Source: Duganella fentianensis (lineage in GTDB: Bacteria > Pseudomonadota > Gammaproteobacteria > Burkholderiales > Burkholderiaceae_D). From it: 64,000 bases of DNA. Within the stretch, counting starts at the first letter, position 1, and each line of letters begins with the position of its first letter. This document shows positions 36,596 through 44,683 of the stretch, in pieces. Location of the stretch: the NCBI RefSeq assembly GCF_009857835.1, contig NZ_WWCL01000001.1, positions 1 to 64,000 of the forward strand. Direction: 5' to 3'. The translations under genes and the position numbers were made by a program. The notes under the pieces are model-generated. The model searched no databases, was not told the origin of the DNA, and saw only the letters and a list, made by a program, of their open reading frames with translations.

Positions 36596-37065
36596 AAGTT
36601 TTCCTTGGTTGAGTCAGGGGTGGACGGGCATTCCTGCAAACTGGTCGTGATGGCGGCCTTGAGCGTGCTCAGGCTGGCTTCGAGCGCGCGGAAATCTTCC
36701 TCGCTGTAGTGGGCAAAAGCTTTACCGCTCTGCTGCACCACCTGCGGGAAGGCGCAGGCAAAGGTACGCTCGCCTTCTGCCGTCAGGCGCACGAAGAAAG
36801 AGCGCTTGTCGCAATCGCTGCGCTGGCGCTCCACCAGCCCTTTCTGCTCCAGCCGTTCGATCACACCCGTCAGCGTGCCCTTGGTTATCAGAGTCTTTTC
36901 TCCGAGTTCCTTGTAAGACATGCCGGCGGTGTTGCCCAGTGTGGCGATGATGTCGAACTGGGCATGTGTCAGACCACTCTGGCGTACATAACAGCCAGAG
37001 AGGCGTTCATAGCCCTGCATACATTCGGCCAGTAGCCGGATGCTCTTCAAGAATCGTTCACCCAT
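36592..37065 (-). CDS. MarR-family transcriptional regulator
   Basis: This 157-residue protein contains a winged helix with SYKELGEKTLITKGTLTGVI (recognition helix near residues 60-75) and the wing ERQRSDCDKRSFFVRLT, typical of MarR. It is divergent from a DMT transporter across 78 bases holding a nested dyad, the classic MarR repressor/target layout. Confidence 0.9.
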   Translation of the reverse strand: MGERFLKSIRLLAECMQGYERLSGCYVRQSGLTHAQFDIIATLGNTAGMSYKELGEKTLITKGTLTGVIERLEQKGLVERQRSDCDKRSFFVRLTAEGERTFACAFPQVVQQSGKAFAHYSEEDFRALEASLSTLKAAITTSLQECPSTPDSTKENF

Positions 37066-37087
37066 AGGCCATGATTATAGCCGCATC

Positions 37088-37120
37088 GCCAACTGAAACG
37101 CTGCAGCGTACAATGTTGGC
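37088..37120. promoter_or_regulatory. Nested dyad in the marR/DMT divergent promoter region
   Basis: The outer arms GCCAAC (37088-37093) and GTTGGC (37115-37120) enclose the perfect 12-bp palindrome ACGCTGCAGCGT (37098-37109), with nearly the same centre. A TACAAT at 37109-37114 could be a -10 toward the transporter. It is the best candidate MarR operator. Confidence 0.55.
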
Positions 37121-37143
37121 TCCGCTCTTTTGGATTGCCAGAA

Positions 37144-38058
37144 ATGTCACAACACTTGCGAGGCATTAGCGCTTTACTCATCGTTACCCTGGTCTGGGGC
37201 ACGACTTTCCCTGCAATGAAAGACATGACGGGCTATCTGTCGGCCAGCTGGATCGTGCTGTGCCGCTTCGCGCTGGCCAGCCTGCTGCTGTTGCCGTTTC
37301 TGTGGCGCGCACACTTGCGTGACCTCGGCTGGGGGGCTGTGGCCGGTGTGGTGTTGTTTCTGTGCTACGTGTTCCAGATCGAAGGGCTGGCTCTGACCAG
37401 TTCCAACCGCAATGCTTTCGTGACGGGCCTGAACGTGATGGTGCCACCCCTGCTGGGCGTGCTGATGGGCGCGAAGCTGGAGCGCCGCATCATGCTGGCA
37501 CTCGCGCTGGCACTGGCCGGCCTGTTTGCGCTGTGCTGGGAGGGCAGTTTTACCTGGGGCCGCGGCGATACGCTGGCGCTGCTGTGCGCGCTGTTCTTCG
37601 GGATCTACGTCAAGCTGATGGAAACCACCACCCGCAAGGTCGAGCGCCTGATGACGCTGACGGCGGCGCAGATCGTTACCGTGGCGCTGTGCGCGGCGCT
37701 CTGGCTGCTGATCCGCGAAGTACCGCTAGGCAGTGCCGAGCGCGCCGAAGAATTACCGAACTACATAGCCTACATCAGCACCGGCCTGCATACCTATGGC
37801 TGGAATCTGCTGTATCTGGGCACGGTGGCTACGGCTGCCATCATTTCGCTGCAGACCTGGGGTCAGAGCCACAGCAGCGCCAACGAGGCCGCCGTGATCT
37901 ATGCTTTCGAGCCGGGCTGCGCTGCCATCTTTGCCTACTTCTGGCTCGGTGAAACGCTGGCGTGGAATGGCCTGCTGGGCGCCGGCCTGCTGATTTCCGG
38001 CATGATCGTCAGCCAGTGGAGCACGGAACGTCCTGCTGCCGCGCTGGCACCGGAGTAA
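37144..38058 (+). CDS. DMT-superfamily (EamA) transporter
   Basis: The start at ATG 37144 gives 304 residues. Ten hydrophobic helices form two EamA repeats; the first begins with the typical VTLVWGTTFPAMK and the second contains EAAVIYAFEPGCAAIFAYFWLGE. Members export amino acids, nucleotides or drugs. Control by the divergent MarR regulator is likely. The araC-type gene follows after 11 bases and may be cotranscribed. Confidence 0.88.
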   Translation: MSQHLRGISALLIVTLVWGTTFPAMKDMTGYLSASWIVLCRFALASLLLLPFLWRAHLRDLGWGAVAGVVLFLCYVFQIEGLALTSSNRNAFVTGLNVMVPPLLGVLMGAKLERRIMLALALALAGLFALCWEGSFTWGRGDTLALLCALFFGIYVKLMETTTRKVERLMTLTAAQIVTVALCAALWLLIREVPLGSAERAEELPNYIAYISTGLHTYGWNLLYLGTVATAAIISLQTWGQSHSSANEAAVIYAFEPGCAAIFAYFWLGETLAWNGLLGAGLLISGMIVSQWSTERPAAALAPE

Positions 38059-38069
38059 ACTAGCCGCCC

Positions 38070-39014
38070 ATGTCTTTCGAAGCTCTCGCCCCTCTGGCGC
38101 AACAGCGCCCCCTGCGCATACTGCTGGTGAATGCAGGGGAGGCGGACGCCATCAGCTGGGCCGGGCTGGTGCAGCCGCTGCGCCTTGCGGCGGCCGCGCT
38201 GGGGCGCGAGGTGCTGCATCTGGAAACCATGTCGCCCACACAGGTGGTGCTGGCCCAGCCGGGCTGGCATATCGCGCTGCTGGTGGCCGACGAGCAGCAG
38301 GCACCGCTGGCACCGGAACTGATACGCGCCGTGATCGAGCGCTGCCGCTCGGCCGATTACTGGGGCGGCGTCGGCGCGGGCGTGCTGTGGCTGGCGGCCG
38401 CCGGTGCCATGGCCGGCGTGCGCATTGCCCTGCCATGGTCGCTGTATGCGGAGACGGAAAGCTTTAGCGAGCGCGCCGTGCTCACGCCGAATCTGTTTGC
38501 ACTCGATGGCCGTCACCTGAGTTGCTGCGGCGGGGCGGCCAGTATCGATTTTTCGCTGACCCTGATCGAAGCCCTGTTTGGCGCTACCGTGCAGGCCAGC
38601 ATCAAGGAAAGCCTGTGCGTGGAACGCGTGCGCGGCCATGACGAGCGCCAGCGCGTGGCCCTGCAGGCCCGCTTCGGCGCCTTGCAGCCGCGCCTGTCCG
38701 AAGCCGTGACGCTGATGGAAACCAATCTGGAAGAACCGCTGTCTACCGACGATATCGCCAATCTGGTGGGGCTGTCGCGCCGTCAGCTCGAGCGCCTGTT
38801 CAAGCAGTATCTGGGCAGCCTGCCGTCGCGCTACTATCTGGAACTGCGGCTGCAGCGGGCGCGCCAGTTGCTGCTGGAAACTAATCATTCCATCGTGCAG
38901 GTGGGGCTGATGTGTGGCTTCTCTTCCGGCTCGCACTTTTCCACGGCGTTTGGCGCCCTGTTCGGCAATACCCCGCGCGAGGAGCGCCAGCGCAAACTGG
39001 CGCCCCCGGCCTAG
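38070..39014 (+). CDS. GlxA/ArgR-type AraC-family regulator
   Basis: This 314-residue protein has an N-terminal DJ-1/PfpI-like domain (residues about 15-180) and a C-terminal pair of AraC helix-turn-helix motifs (STDDIANLVGLSRRQLERLF and SIVQVGLMCGFSSGSHFSTAF). The linker HDERQRVALQARFGALQPRL resembles Pseudomonas ArgR, the arginine-responsive activator of the aru/ast and gdhB genes. An ast-gdhB operon lies 2 kb downstream, so it is a strong candidate for its regulator. That link is inference. Confidence 0.82.
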   Translation: MSFEALAPLAQQRPLRILLVNAGEADAISWAGLVQPLRLAAAALGREVLHLETMSPTQVVLAQPGWHIALLVADEQQAPLAPELIRAVIERCRSADYWGGVGAGVLWLAAAGAMAGVRIALPWSLYAETESFSERAVLTPNLFALDGRHLSCCGGAASIDFSLTLIEALFGATVQASIKESLCVERVRGHDERQRVALQARFGALQPRLSEAVTLMETNLEEPLSTDDIANLVGLSRRQLERLFKQYLGSLPSRYYLELRLQRARQLLLETNHSIVQVGLMCGFSSGSHFSTAFGALFGNTPREERQRKLAPPA

Positions 39015-39026
39015 GGACTGGAAGGG

Positions 39027-41024
39027 CTATTTCTGTTCGACGAAGAAATAGTCATGCTGGCCATCGTGCGTGACCAGTGCCCGCCTGCCTTGGTGCTGCG
39101 TCACGGTGAACTCGAACGGGTCAGGTGCAAAGCCCTGATCGAGCGTGAGGTAGGTCAGCGTACCATCGGCGTTCTTGCGTGAGGCCATGCCGGACTGCCA
39201 TTCGCCGAAATCGAAGATCAGCTCTTTGCCCTGATGGCGCACCTTCAGTTCGCCCAGCTCCTTGCTGTGATAGCGCCGTGCCAGCCGGCTGGCATCCTGC
39301 GCGGGCAGGATATAGCTCTGGTAGTTCTTGCTGAATTCGGCCTTCTCGGCAGCCACGCGGGTACGCAGATTCTTCATGGCCGTTTCTTCACCGTCATACA
39401 CCAGTTCCAGCAAGCGCCGCTGGAAAGCGCCCAGCAGTACGCGGCCCTGTTCCGAATTGGTCAGCAGCACCGCGCCTATGCCGGCATCAGGCAGCAGATA
39501 CCAGTCGCTCTTGTAGCCGAACAGGCTGCCGCCATGGTGGACCACATCCACGCCCATGCTGCTATCGACGGACAGGCCCATGCCGTAGAAGGTCTGGTTG
39601 CCGGTGCTGACCTGCGGCTGGCGCCGCATCAGCAGATTTTCGGCCGATACCAGCTGCCGGCCGTCCGGCAGCTTGCCCTGATTGGCTTCCAGCTGCACAT
39701 AGCGGATCAGGTCGTGGGCCGAAGTCCAGACGCCTCCGGCCGGACGGTGGGGCACGACGGCGTAATTGAGCGTCATCGGCAGCTCGGCCACCTTGTTATG
39801 GCGATCCAGCCCGTGCGGGCGCGCGTAGTTGCCATGCTGGCCGCGTGCCATATCGAAGGTGGAGTCCTGCATGCCGAGCGGATCGAAGATGCGCTTCTGC
39901 ATGGCTTTGTCGTAGGCCGCACCGAGCGGCAGCTCGGGGTAGACCAGATGGCCGCCGATATAGCCGGCGGCAGAGGCCATCAGATTGTTGTACTGGAAAA
40001 CCTCGCCGAAGCCGCTGGTCGGGCTATTGCTGGACAATAGTTTTAGCGAAGTATCCGGTGTGGCATTGCGGTACTCGAAGATCCATTCGAAATCCTGCCG
40101 TGGCAGGCCGGTGCAAGCACATACCAGATGACGTATTTCCACCTTGGCACTGACGTCCGCACTGCCTAACTGGAAGCCGGGGAAGACTTGCTGCACGGGC
40201 TGGTTCCAGCGCAGCCTGCCTTCGTCGACCAGCGTCGACAGCAGCAGCGTGCTCATACCCTTGGTGTTGGAGGCCGCCAGAAAGCGCGTGTGGGCATCGA
40301 CGGGCTGGCGCTGGCCCAGCTTGCGCACGCCGACGCCGCCTTCATACACCACCTGATTCTGGTCCAGTATGGCGAAGCCGGCGCCCGGTATGCCGATCAG
40401 TTCCATGGCTTCTTCGAGGAAGCTGCGCAGCTTGGCGATGCGTGCCGCATCCATGTGCTGTGGCTTGCGGCCAGCAAAGCTTTCTTTCTGATAGGCCAGG
40501 GGAGCAGCACTGCGCACCATCTGGTTCAGGGCGGCGCCCCGTTTGGCGATGGTGGCATCGCTGCCATCGATCAGGGCGATAGTCCAGCTAGTGCCTTTTT
40601 GCAGGGCAAAGGCGGCCAGTGTTTTCTGTTCGTTGGGGGACGTTTCATAATCCACGTTGAAAGCACTGTCCCAGCCGCCATTGGCCGGCGCGGGCGTGCT
40701 GAGTTTGATGGCTCGGGCAAAACCGGGCTGGTAGCTGGCCCAGACGGTGCGCAGAGCGCTCTCCAGGTCCGGCGCCTGTAAATCCATGATGGCCAGATGG
40801 GTATCGCCTTCGGGCGCATCGATGATCAGCAGATCGGCAGTGCGCCGCACGATCCAGTTGCGCGCGCCCTGCAGGCGGGTGCCAGCGCGCGTGGCCAGCA
40901 GCTGATCATTTTCCAGCTTGCCAGCCCAGCTGGCATCCGGGTCGTCGGCGGCATACAGGGCGGGGGCAGGGAGGGAGCAGGCAGTGGCCAGCAACAGCAA
41001 ACACAGCGTACGCTTGGAAAGCAT
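39027..41024 (-). CDS. Exported serine hydrolase, class C beta-lactamase fold
   Basis: This 665-residue protein has a signal peptide (cleavage near LYAAD, residue 25). An N-terminal extension of about 190 residues precedes the catalytic domain, which has the S-x-x-K motif S252-N-T-K255, YNN at 345-347 and a late HHGG element. A further beta-rich C-terminal domain follows. Such proteins act as penicillin-binding-like peptidases, esterases or D-amino-acid amidases rather than true beta-lactamases. It is divergent from astC. Substrate unknown. Confidence 0.85.
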   Translation of the reverse strand: MLSKRTLCLLLLATACSLPAPALYAADDPDASWAGKLENDQLLATRAGTRLQGARNWIVRRTADLLIIDAPEGDTHLAIMDLQAPDLESALRTVWASYQPGFARAIKLSTPAPANGGWDSAFNVDYETSPNEQKTLAAFALQKGTSWTIALIDGSDATIAKRGAALNQMVRSAAPLAYQKESFAGRKPQHMDAARIAKLRSFLEEAMELIGIPGAGFAILDQNQVVYEGGVGVRKLGQRQPVDAHTRFLAASNTKGMSTLLLSTLVDEGRLRWNQPVQQVFPGFQLGSADVSAKVEIRHLVCACTGLPRQDFEWIFEYRNATPDTSLKLLSSNSPTSGFGEVFQYNNLMASAAGYIGGHLVYPELPLGAAYDKAMQKRIFDPLGMQDSTFDMARGQHGNYARPHGLDRHNKVAELPMTLNYAVVPHRPAGGVWTSAHDLIRYVQLEANQGKLPDGRQLVSAENLLMRRQPQVSTGNQTFYGMGLSVDSSMGVDVVHHGGSLFGYKSDWYLLPDAGIGAVLLTNSEQGRVLLGAFQRRLLELVYDGEETAMKNLRTRVAAEKAEFSKNYQSYILPAQDASRLARRYHSKELGELKVRHQGKELIFDFGEWQSGMASRKNADGTLTYLTLDQGFAPDPFEFTVTQHQGRRALVTHDGQHDYFFVEQK

Positions 41025-41076
41025 AGGGGTCTCCTGTAAATAGTGGGGAGGTGCGGCTGGACGATGCTGGCAGTTA

Positions 41077-41115
41077 ATGTATACATTGTCAACTTTTATC
41101 CTGTTGGGTAAAAGT
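41077..41115. promoter_or_regulatory. Two dyads in the serine hydrolase/astC divergent region
   Basis: ATGTATACAT (41077-41086) is a perfect 10-bp palindrome. Next to it, ACTTTTATCC and GGTAAAAGT (41092-41115) form an inverted repeat with one unpaired base. Both lie upstream of the astC -10, where an activator would bind. Confidence 0.45.
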
Positions 41116-41161
41116 GAAAATCCTTGTCGCCATTAGAAAAGAGTTTTAGCATTCCGCTTTT

Positions 41162-41167
41162 TATAAT
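41162..41167 (+). promoter_or_regulatory. Consensus -10 (TATAAT) of the ast operon
   Basis: A perfect TATAAT lies 50 bases before the astC start. The hexamer 17 bases upstream (AAGAGT) is a poor -35, consistent with an activator-dependent sigma-70 promoter rather than the sigma-54 promoter of E. coli ast. Confidence 0.6.
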
Positions 41168-41217
41168 GGGTCCACGCGGTGCTGTGCCGCACTGACCCAA
41201 CATTGATAGGGAATGCC

Positions 41218-42465
41218 ATGAACGCCAAGCTAGATTCAACCATCGCCAACCGTCCTGTAACACGTCAAACTTTTGACGAAGTTCTGGTGCCGACCTATGC
41301 ACCAGCAGCGATGGTGCCAGTACGAGGCGCTGGCCTGGATCTGTGGGACCAGAATGGCAAGCACTATCTGGACTTCACTTCCGGCATCGCCGTGGCCGCA
41401 CTGGGCCACTGCCACCCTGCCGTGGTGGACACCCTGACCCGTCAGGCCAACACCCTGTGGCATCTGGGCAATGGCTACACCAACGAGCCTGTGCTGCGTC
41501 TGGCCAAGGCGCTGACCGAAGCCACCTTCGCTGACCGCGTATTCTTCTGCAACTCCGGCGCGGAAGCCAACGAAGCCGCTTTCAAGCTGGCGCGTAAGTA
41601 CGCCCACACCAAGTTCGGCCCGCACAAATCGCGCATCGTATCGTGCCTGCAATCGTTCCACGGCCGTACCCTGTTCACCGTGTCGGTGGGCGGCCAGCCT
41701 AAGTACACCGAAGGCTTCGAGCCACTGCCTCCTTCGATCGACCACATCGTGTTCAACGATATCGAAAGCGCCCGCGCTGCCATTGGCGATGACGTCTGCG
41801 CCGTGGTGGTCGAGCCGCTGCAAGGCGAAGGCGGCGTGATGCCGGCCGATCCGGCCTTCCTGAAAGAACTGCGCGAGCTGTGCAACAAGACCGGCGCGCT
41901 GCTGATCTTCGACGAAGTGCAGTGCGGCATGGGCCGTACCGGTGATCTGTACCACTACATGACCTACGGCATCACTCCGGACATCCTGACCTCGGCCAAA
42001 GCGCTGGGCAATGGCTACCCGATAGGCGCCATGCTGACCACCAGCGAACTGGCACAGGCACTGAGCGTGGGCACCCACGGCACCACCTACGGCGGCAACC
42101 CGCTGGCCACCAGCGTGGCGCTGACCGTGCTGGAAATCGTCAACCAGCCAGCTTTCCTGGCCCGCGTGAAAGAAGCTAGCGCCAAGCTGCGTTCGACCAT
42201 GGAAAAACTGGTGGCCGACTATTCGCAGGTGTTCGGTCAGGTACGTGGCGCCGGCCTGCTGCTGGGTCTGGTGGTGACGGATGCGTGGAAAGGCCGCTCG
42301 AAAGACATCCAGCGCGCTGCCGAAGCGAATGGCCTGATGGTGCTGATCGCCGGCATGGACGTGCTGCGTCTGGCACCAGCACTGATCGTCAGCGACGAGC
42401 AGATCGCCGAAGCGGATCGTATCCTGCGCCTGTCGCTGGATCAAATGATCAAAGCTGCAGCCTGA
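41218..42465 (+). CDS. astC: Succinylornithine/acetylornithine transaminase
   Basis: This 415-residue PLP enzyme starts at ATG 41218. The PLP lysine is Lys261 ([10 protein letters not shown]), with the cofactor-binding FDEVQ at 231-235 and the phosphate-binding NSGAEANE loop near 112. It is an ArgD/AstC-family class III aminotransferase; its position as first gene of a complete ast operon assigns it the third AST step, removal of the amino group of succinylornithine to 2-oxoglutarate. It may also serve as ArgD in biosynthesis. Two hairpins separate it from aruF. Confidence 0.92.
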   Translation: MNAKLDSTIANRPVTRQTFDEVLVPTYAPAAMVPVRGAGLDLWDQNGKHYLDFTSGIAVAALGHCHPAVVDTLTRQANTLWHLGNGYTNEPVLRLAKALTEATFADRVFFCNSGAEANEAAFKLARKYAHTKFGPHKSRIVSCLQSFHGRTLFTVSVGGQPKYTEGFEPLPPSIDHIVFNDIESARAAIGDDVCAVVVEPLQGEGGVMPADPAFLKELRELCNKTGALLIFDEVQCGMGRTGDLYHYMTYGITPDILTSAKALGNGYPIGAMLTTSELAQALSVGTHGTTYGGNPLATSVALTVLEIVNQPAFLARVKEASAKLRSTMEKLVADYSQVFGQVRGAGLLLGLVVTDAWKGRSKDIQRAAEANGLMVLIAGMDVLRLAPALIVSDEQIAEADRILRLSLDQMIKAAA

Positions 42466-42481
42466 TAGGCAGCAGGTAGTA

Positions 42482-42535
42482 ACGGCGGACTGGTTCCGCC
42501 GTCTTTCATTTAGGCCCGGCACCCTGTTGCCGGGC
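42482..42535 (+). promoter_or_regulatory. Two consecutive hairpins between astC and aruF
   Basis: ACGGCGGA/TCCGCCGT (42482-42502) is followed by CTTTCATTT. A second stem, GCCCGGC/GCCGGGC (42514-42535), comes next. They may partly terminate transcription or protect transcript ends, setting astC expression apart from the downstream genes. Confidence 0.6.
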
Positions 42536-42574
42536 TAGTTCGTATTGCACTGTGCACCACACGAAGGAGTCCAC

Positions 42575-43612
42575 ATGTATGTAGTTCGTCCGGTCGAGCT
42601 GACGGATATTGCCGCCCTTGAAGCGCTGGCGGCGGTGAGCATGCCGGGTGTGCACACCTTGCCGAAGACGCGCGAGAAAATCGTCGCCATGGTGGAGCGC
42701 TCCATCGCTTCGTTTGCCGCCCACGTCGATATCCCCAGCGAGGAAGCCTATCTGCTGGTGCTGGAAGCACCGGGCGAGCCGGGCATCGTGGGCACGGCGG
42801 CCATCTTCGCGGCGGCAGGTTCCAACGGCACCTATTTCTCGTTCCGTAATGACGTGATCCAGCAGGTGTCGCGCGATCTGAACATCAGCCACAGCGTGCA
42901 TGCGCTGACGCTGTGCTCCGAGCTGACCGGCTATTCGCAGCTATCGAGCTTCTACGTGGGCGAGCGCGAACACGGTACGGCCGAAGCGGCGCTGCTGTCG
43001 CGCGCGCGGCTGATGTTTGCCGTGCTGGCGCCGCACCGCTTCTCGGACCGCTTCTTCGTGCCGCTGGCCGGCGTGACCGATAGCACGGGCGGTTCGCCGT
43101 TCTGGGATGCGCTGGGCCGCAAATTCTTCAAGATGGACTTCCTCGATGCCGAGCGGGTGATAGGCGGTGCACGTAACCGCACGCTGATCGTCGAACTGAT
43201 GCCGCACTATCCAGTCTATGTACCGCTGCTGCCCGGCGATGCGCAGGCCGCCATGGGGCAGATCCATCCGTCCGGCGAACTGGCCTTCAACCTGCTGACG
43301 GCAGAGGGCTTCGAAGCGGACGACTACATCGATATCTTTGACGGCGGGCCTATCCTGCAGGCGCACAAGAATTCGCTGCGTACCTTCAGCGGTGCCTTGC
43401 AGCGGCGCGTGGCGCTGGCCGACGAAGCGCCGGACCGTGGCCGCGAGCCGCAAGTGCGCTATGCCGTGGCGGCTGCCGCCGAACATCAATTCCGTGCAGT
43501 GGTGACCCACTGTGCGGCGCTGGAATCGCAAGTCAACGTGGCGCTGTCGGCCGATGTGCAGGAAGCCCTGCGCGTGACCGAAGGCGATACCGTGATCTGT
43601 GTCCGTATCTAA
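42575..43612 (+). CDS. aruF: Arginine N-succinyltransferase, alpha subunit
   Basis: This 345-residue protein starts at ATG 42575, with GAAGGAG 7 bases upstream. It has the AstA-family features YVVRPVELTDIAALEALAA and the GNAT-like core SSFYVGEREHGTAEAALLSRARLMF, then FMKMDF-like FFKMDFLDAE. With the beta subunit it transfers succinyl from succinyl-CoA to arginine, the first AST step. Two-subunit enzymes of this kind are known from Pseudomonas (AruF-AruG), whereas E. coli has a single AstA. Confidence 0.93.
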   Translation: MYVVRPVELTDIAALEALAAVSMPGVHTLPKTREKIVAMVERSIASFAAHVDIPSEEAYLLVLEAPGEPGIVGTAAIFAAAGSNGTYFSFRNDVIQQVSRDLNISHSVHALTLCSELTGYSQLSSFYVGEREHGTAEAALLSRARLMFAVLAPHRFSDRFFVPLAGVTDSTGGSPFWDALGRKFFKMDFLDAERVIGGARNRTLIVELMPHYPVYVPLLPGDAQAAMGQIHPSGELAFNLLTAEGFEADDYIDIFDGGPILQAHKNSLRTFSGALQRRVALADEAPDRGREPQVRYAVAAAAEHQFRAVVTHCAALESQVNVALSADVQEALRVTEGDTVICVRI

Positions 43613-43624
43613 GGTGGAACCACT

Positions 43625-44683
43625 ATGCTAGTTGTACGCGCTATTACTGCTAACGATCTCGATGCCCTGTATGTCATGGCGACGCAGGTTGGCAGCGGCA
43701 TGACCACCCTCAAGCCCGACATGAAGATGATGAGCGACCGTCTGGCCGTGGCTGTGGCCTCGTTCGCGGAAACCATCGCGCCGGAAAAGCGCGACTACAT
43801 GTTCGTGATGGAAGACACCGACAACGGCCGCATCGCCGGCGTGTGCGCCATCAAGGGTGCGGTGGGTCTGACGGAACCGTTCTATAACTACCGCATCGGC
43901 ACGCTGGTGCATTCGAGCCGCGAGATCGATGTGTTCACGCGCATGGAAACCCTGTACCTGTCGAACGATCTGACGGGTAGCACGGAACTGTGCTCGCTGT
44001 TCCTGCATCCGGACTACCGCACCGGCAATAACGGCAAGCTGCTGTCCAAGTGCCGCTTCCTGTTCATCGCCCAGTTCCCGCACCTGTTCACGGAAAAGCT
44101 GATCGCGGAAATGCGCGGCTATCAGGAGGAGAGTGGCCGTTCGCCGTTCTACGAAGGTCTGGGCCGCCACTTCTTCAAGATGGAGTTCGATCACGTCGAT
44201 GCGCTGACCGCCGTGGGCAAGAAGTCCTTCATCGCCGAACTGATGCCGCGCCAGCCTATGTACGTTGACTATCTGCCGCAGGATGCGCAGGATGTGATCG
44301 GCAAAGTGCACACTTCGACCGCGCCGGCACGCCGCCTGCTGGAGCAGGAAGGCCTGTACTTCGAAGGCTATGTGGACATTTTCGATGCCGGCCCTGTGCT
44401 GCAGGCCCGCGTATCGGAACTGCGCGCCATGCGCGAAAGTATGCTGGCCGAAATCGGCCCCGTGATGGCAGGCGAAATCGCCTGTGCGCCGCATGCCGAT
44501 GCCAGCGATCCTATGCTGATCTCGAACACCAACCTGAGCGACTTCCGCATGATCCTGTCGCAGACGGCACCCGTCAACGGCGCTATCGCGCTGCCCGAAG
44601 ACGAACAAAAAATCCTGCATTGCCAACCCGGCGATAGCGTGCGTACCCTGACACTCAATCCGAGGAAGAATCCCCATGTCTAA
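43625..44683 (+). CDS. aruG: Arginine N-succinyltransferase, beta subunit
   Basis: This 352-residue protein is homologous over its length to the preceding gene and to AstA. It has LVVRAITANDLDALYVMAT, LCSLFLHPDYRTGNNGKLLSKCRFLF (acetyl-CoA-type binding core) and GLGRHFFKMEFDHVDALT. It begins 12 bases after aruF, and its last 8 bases overlap astD. It forms the heteromeric succinyltransferase with AruF. Confidence 0.94.
   Translation: MLVVRAITANDLDALYVMATQVGSGMTTLKPDMKMMSDRLAVAVASFAETIAPEKRDYMFVMEDTDNGRIAGVCAIKGAVGLTEPFYNYRIGTLVHSSREIDVFTRMETLYLSNDLTGSTELCSLFLHPDYRTGNNGKLLSKCRFLFIAQFPHLFTEKLIAEMRGYQEESGRSPFYEGLGRHFFKMEFDHVDALTAVGKKSFIAELMPRQPMYVDYLPQDAQDVIGKVHTSTAPARRLLEQEGLYFEGYVDIFDAGPVLQARVSELRAMRESMLAEIGPVMAGEIACAPHADASDPMLISNTNLSDFRMILSQTAPVNGAIALPEDEQKILHCQPGDSVRTLTLNPRKNPHV

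Noticed and set aside
41025-41217. Sigma-54 promoter for ast, as in E. coli
   Set aside because: No TGGCAC-N5-TTGCA-like element was found; a sigma-70 TATAAT is present instead.
41096-41302. Minus-strand frame across the ast promoter
   Set aside because: Overlaps the promoter and the astC start; no ribosome-binding site or recognisable sequence.
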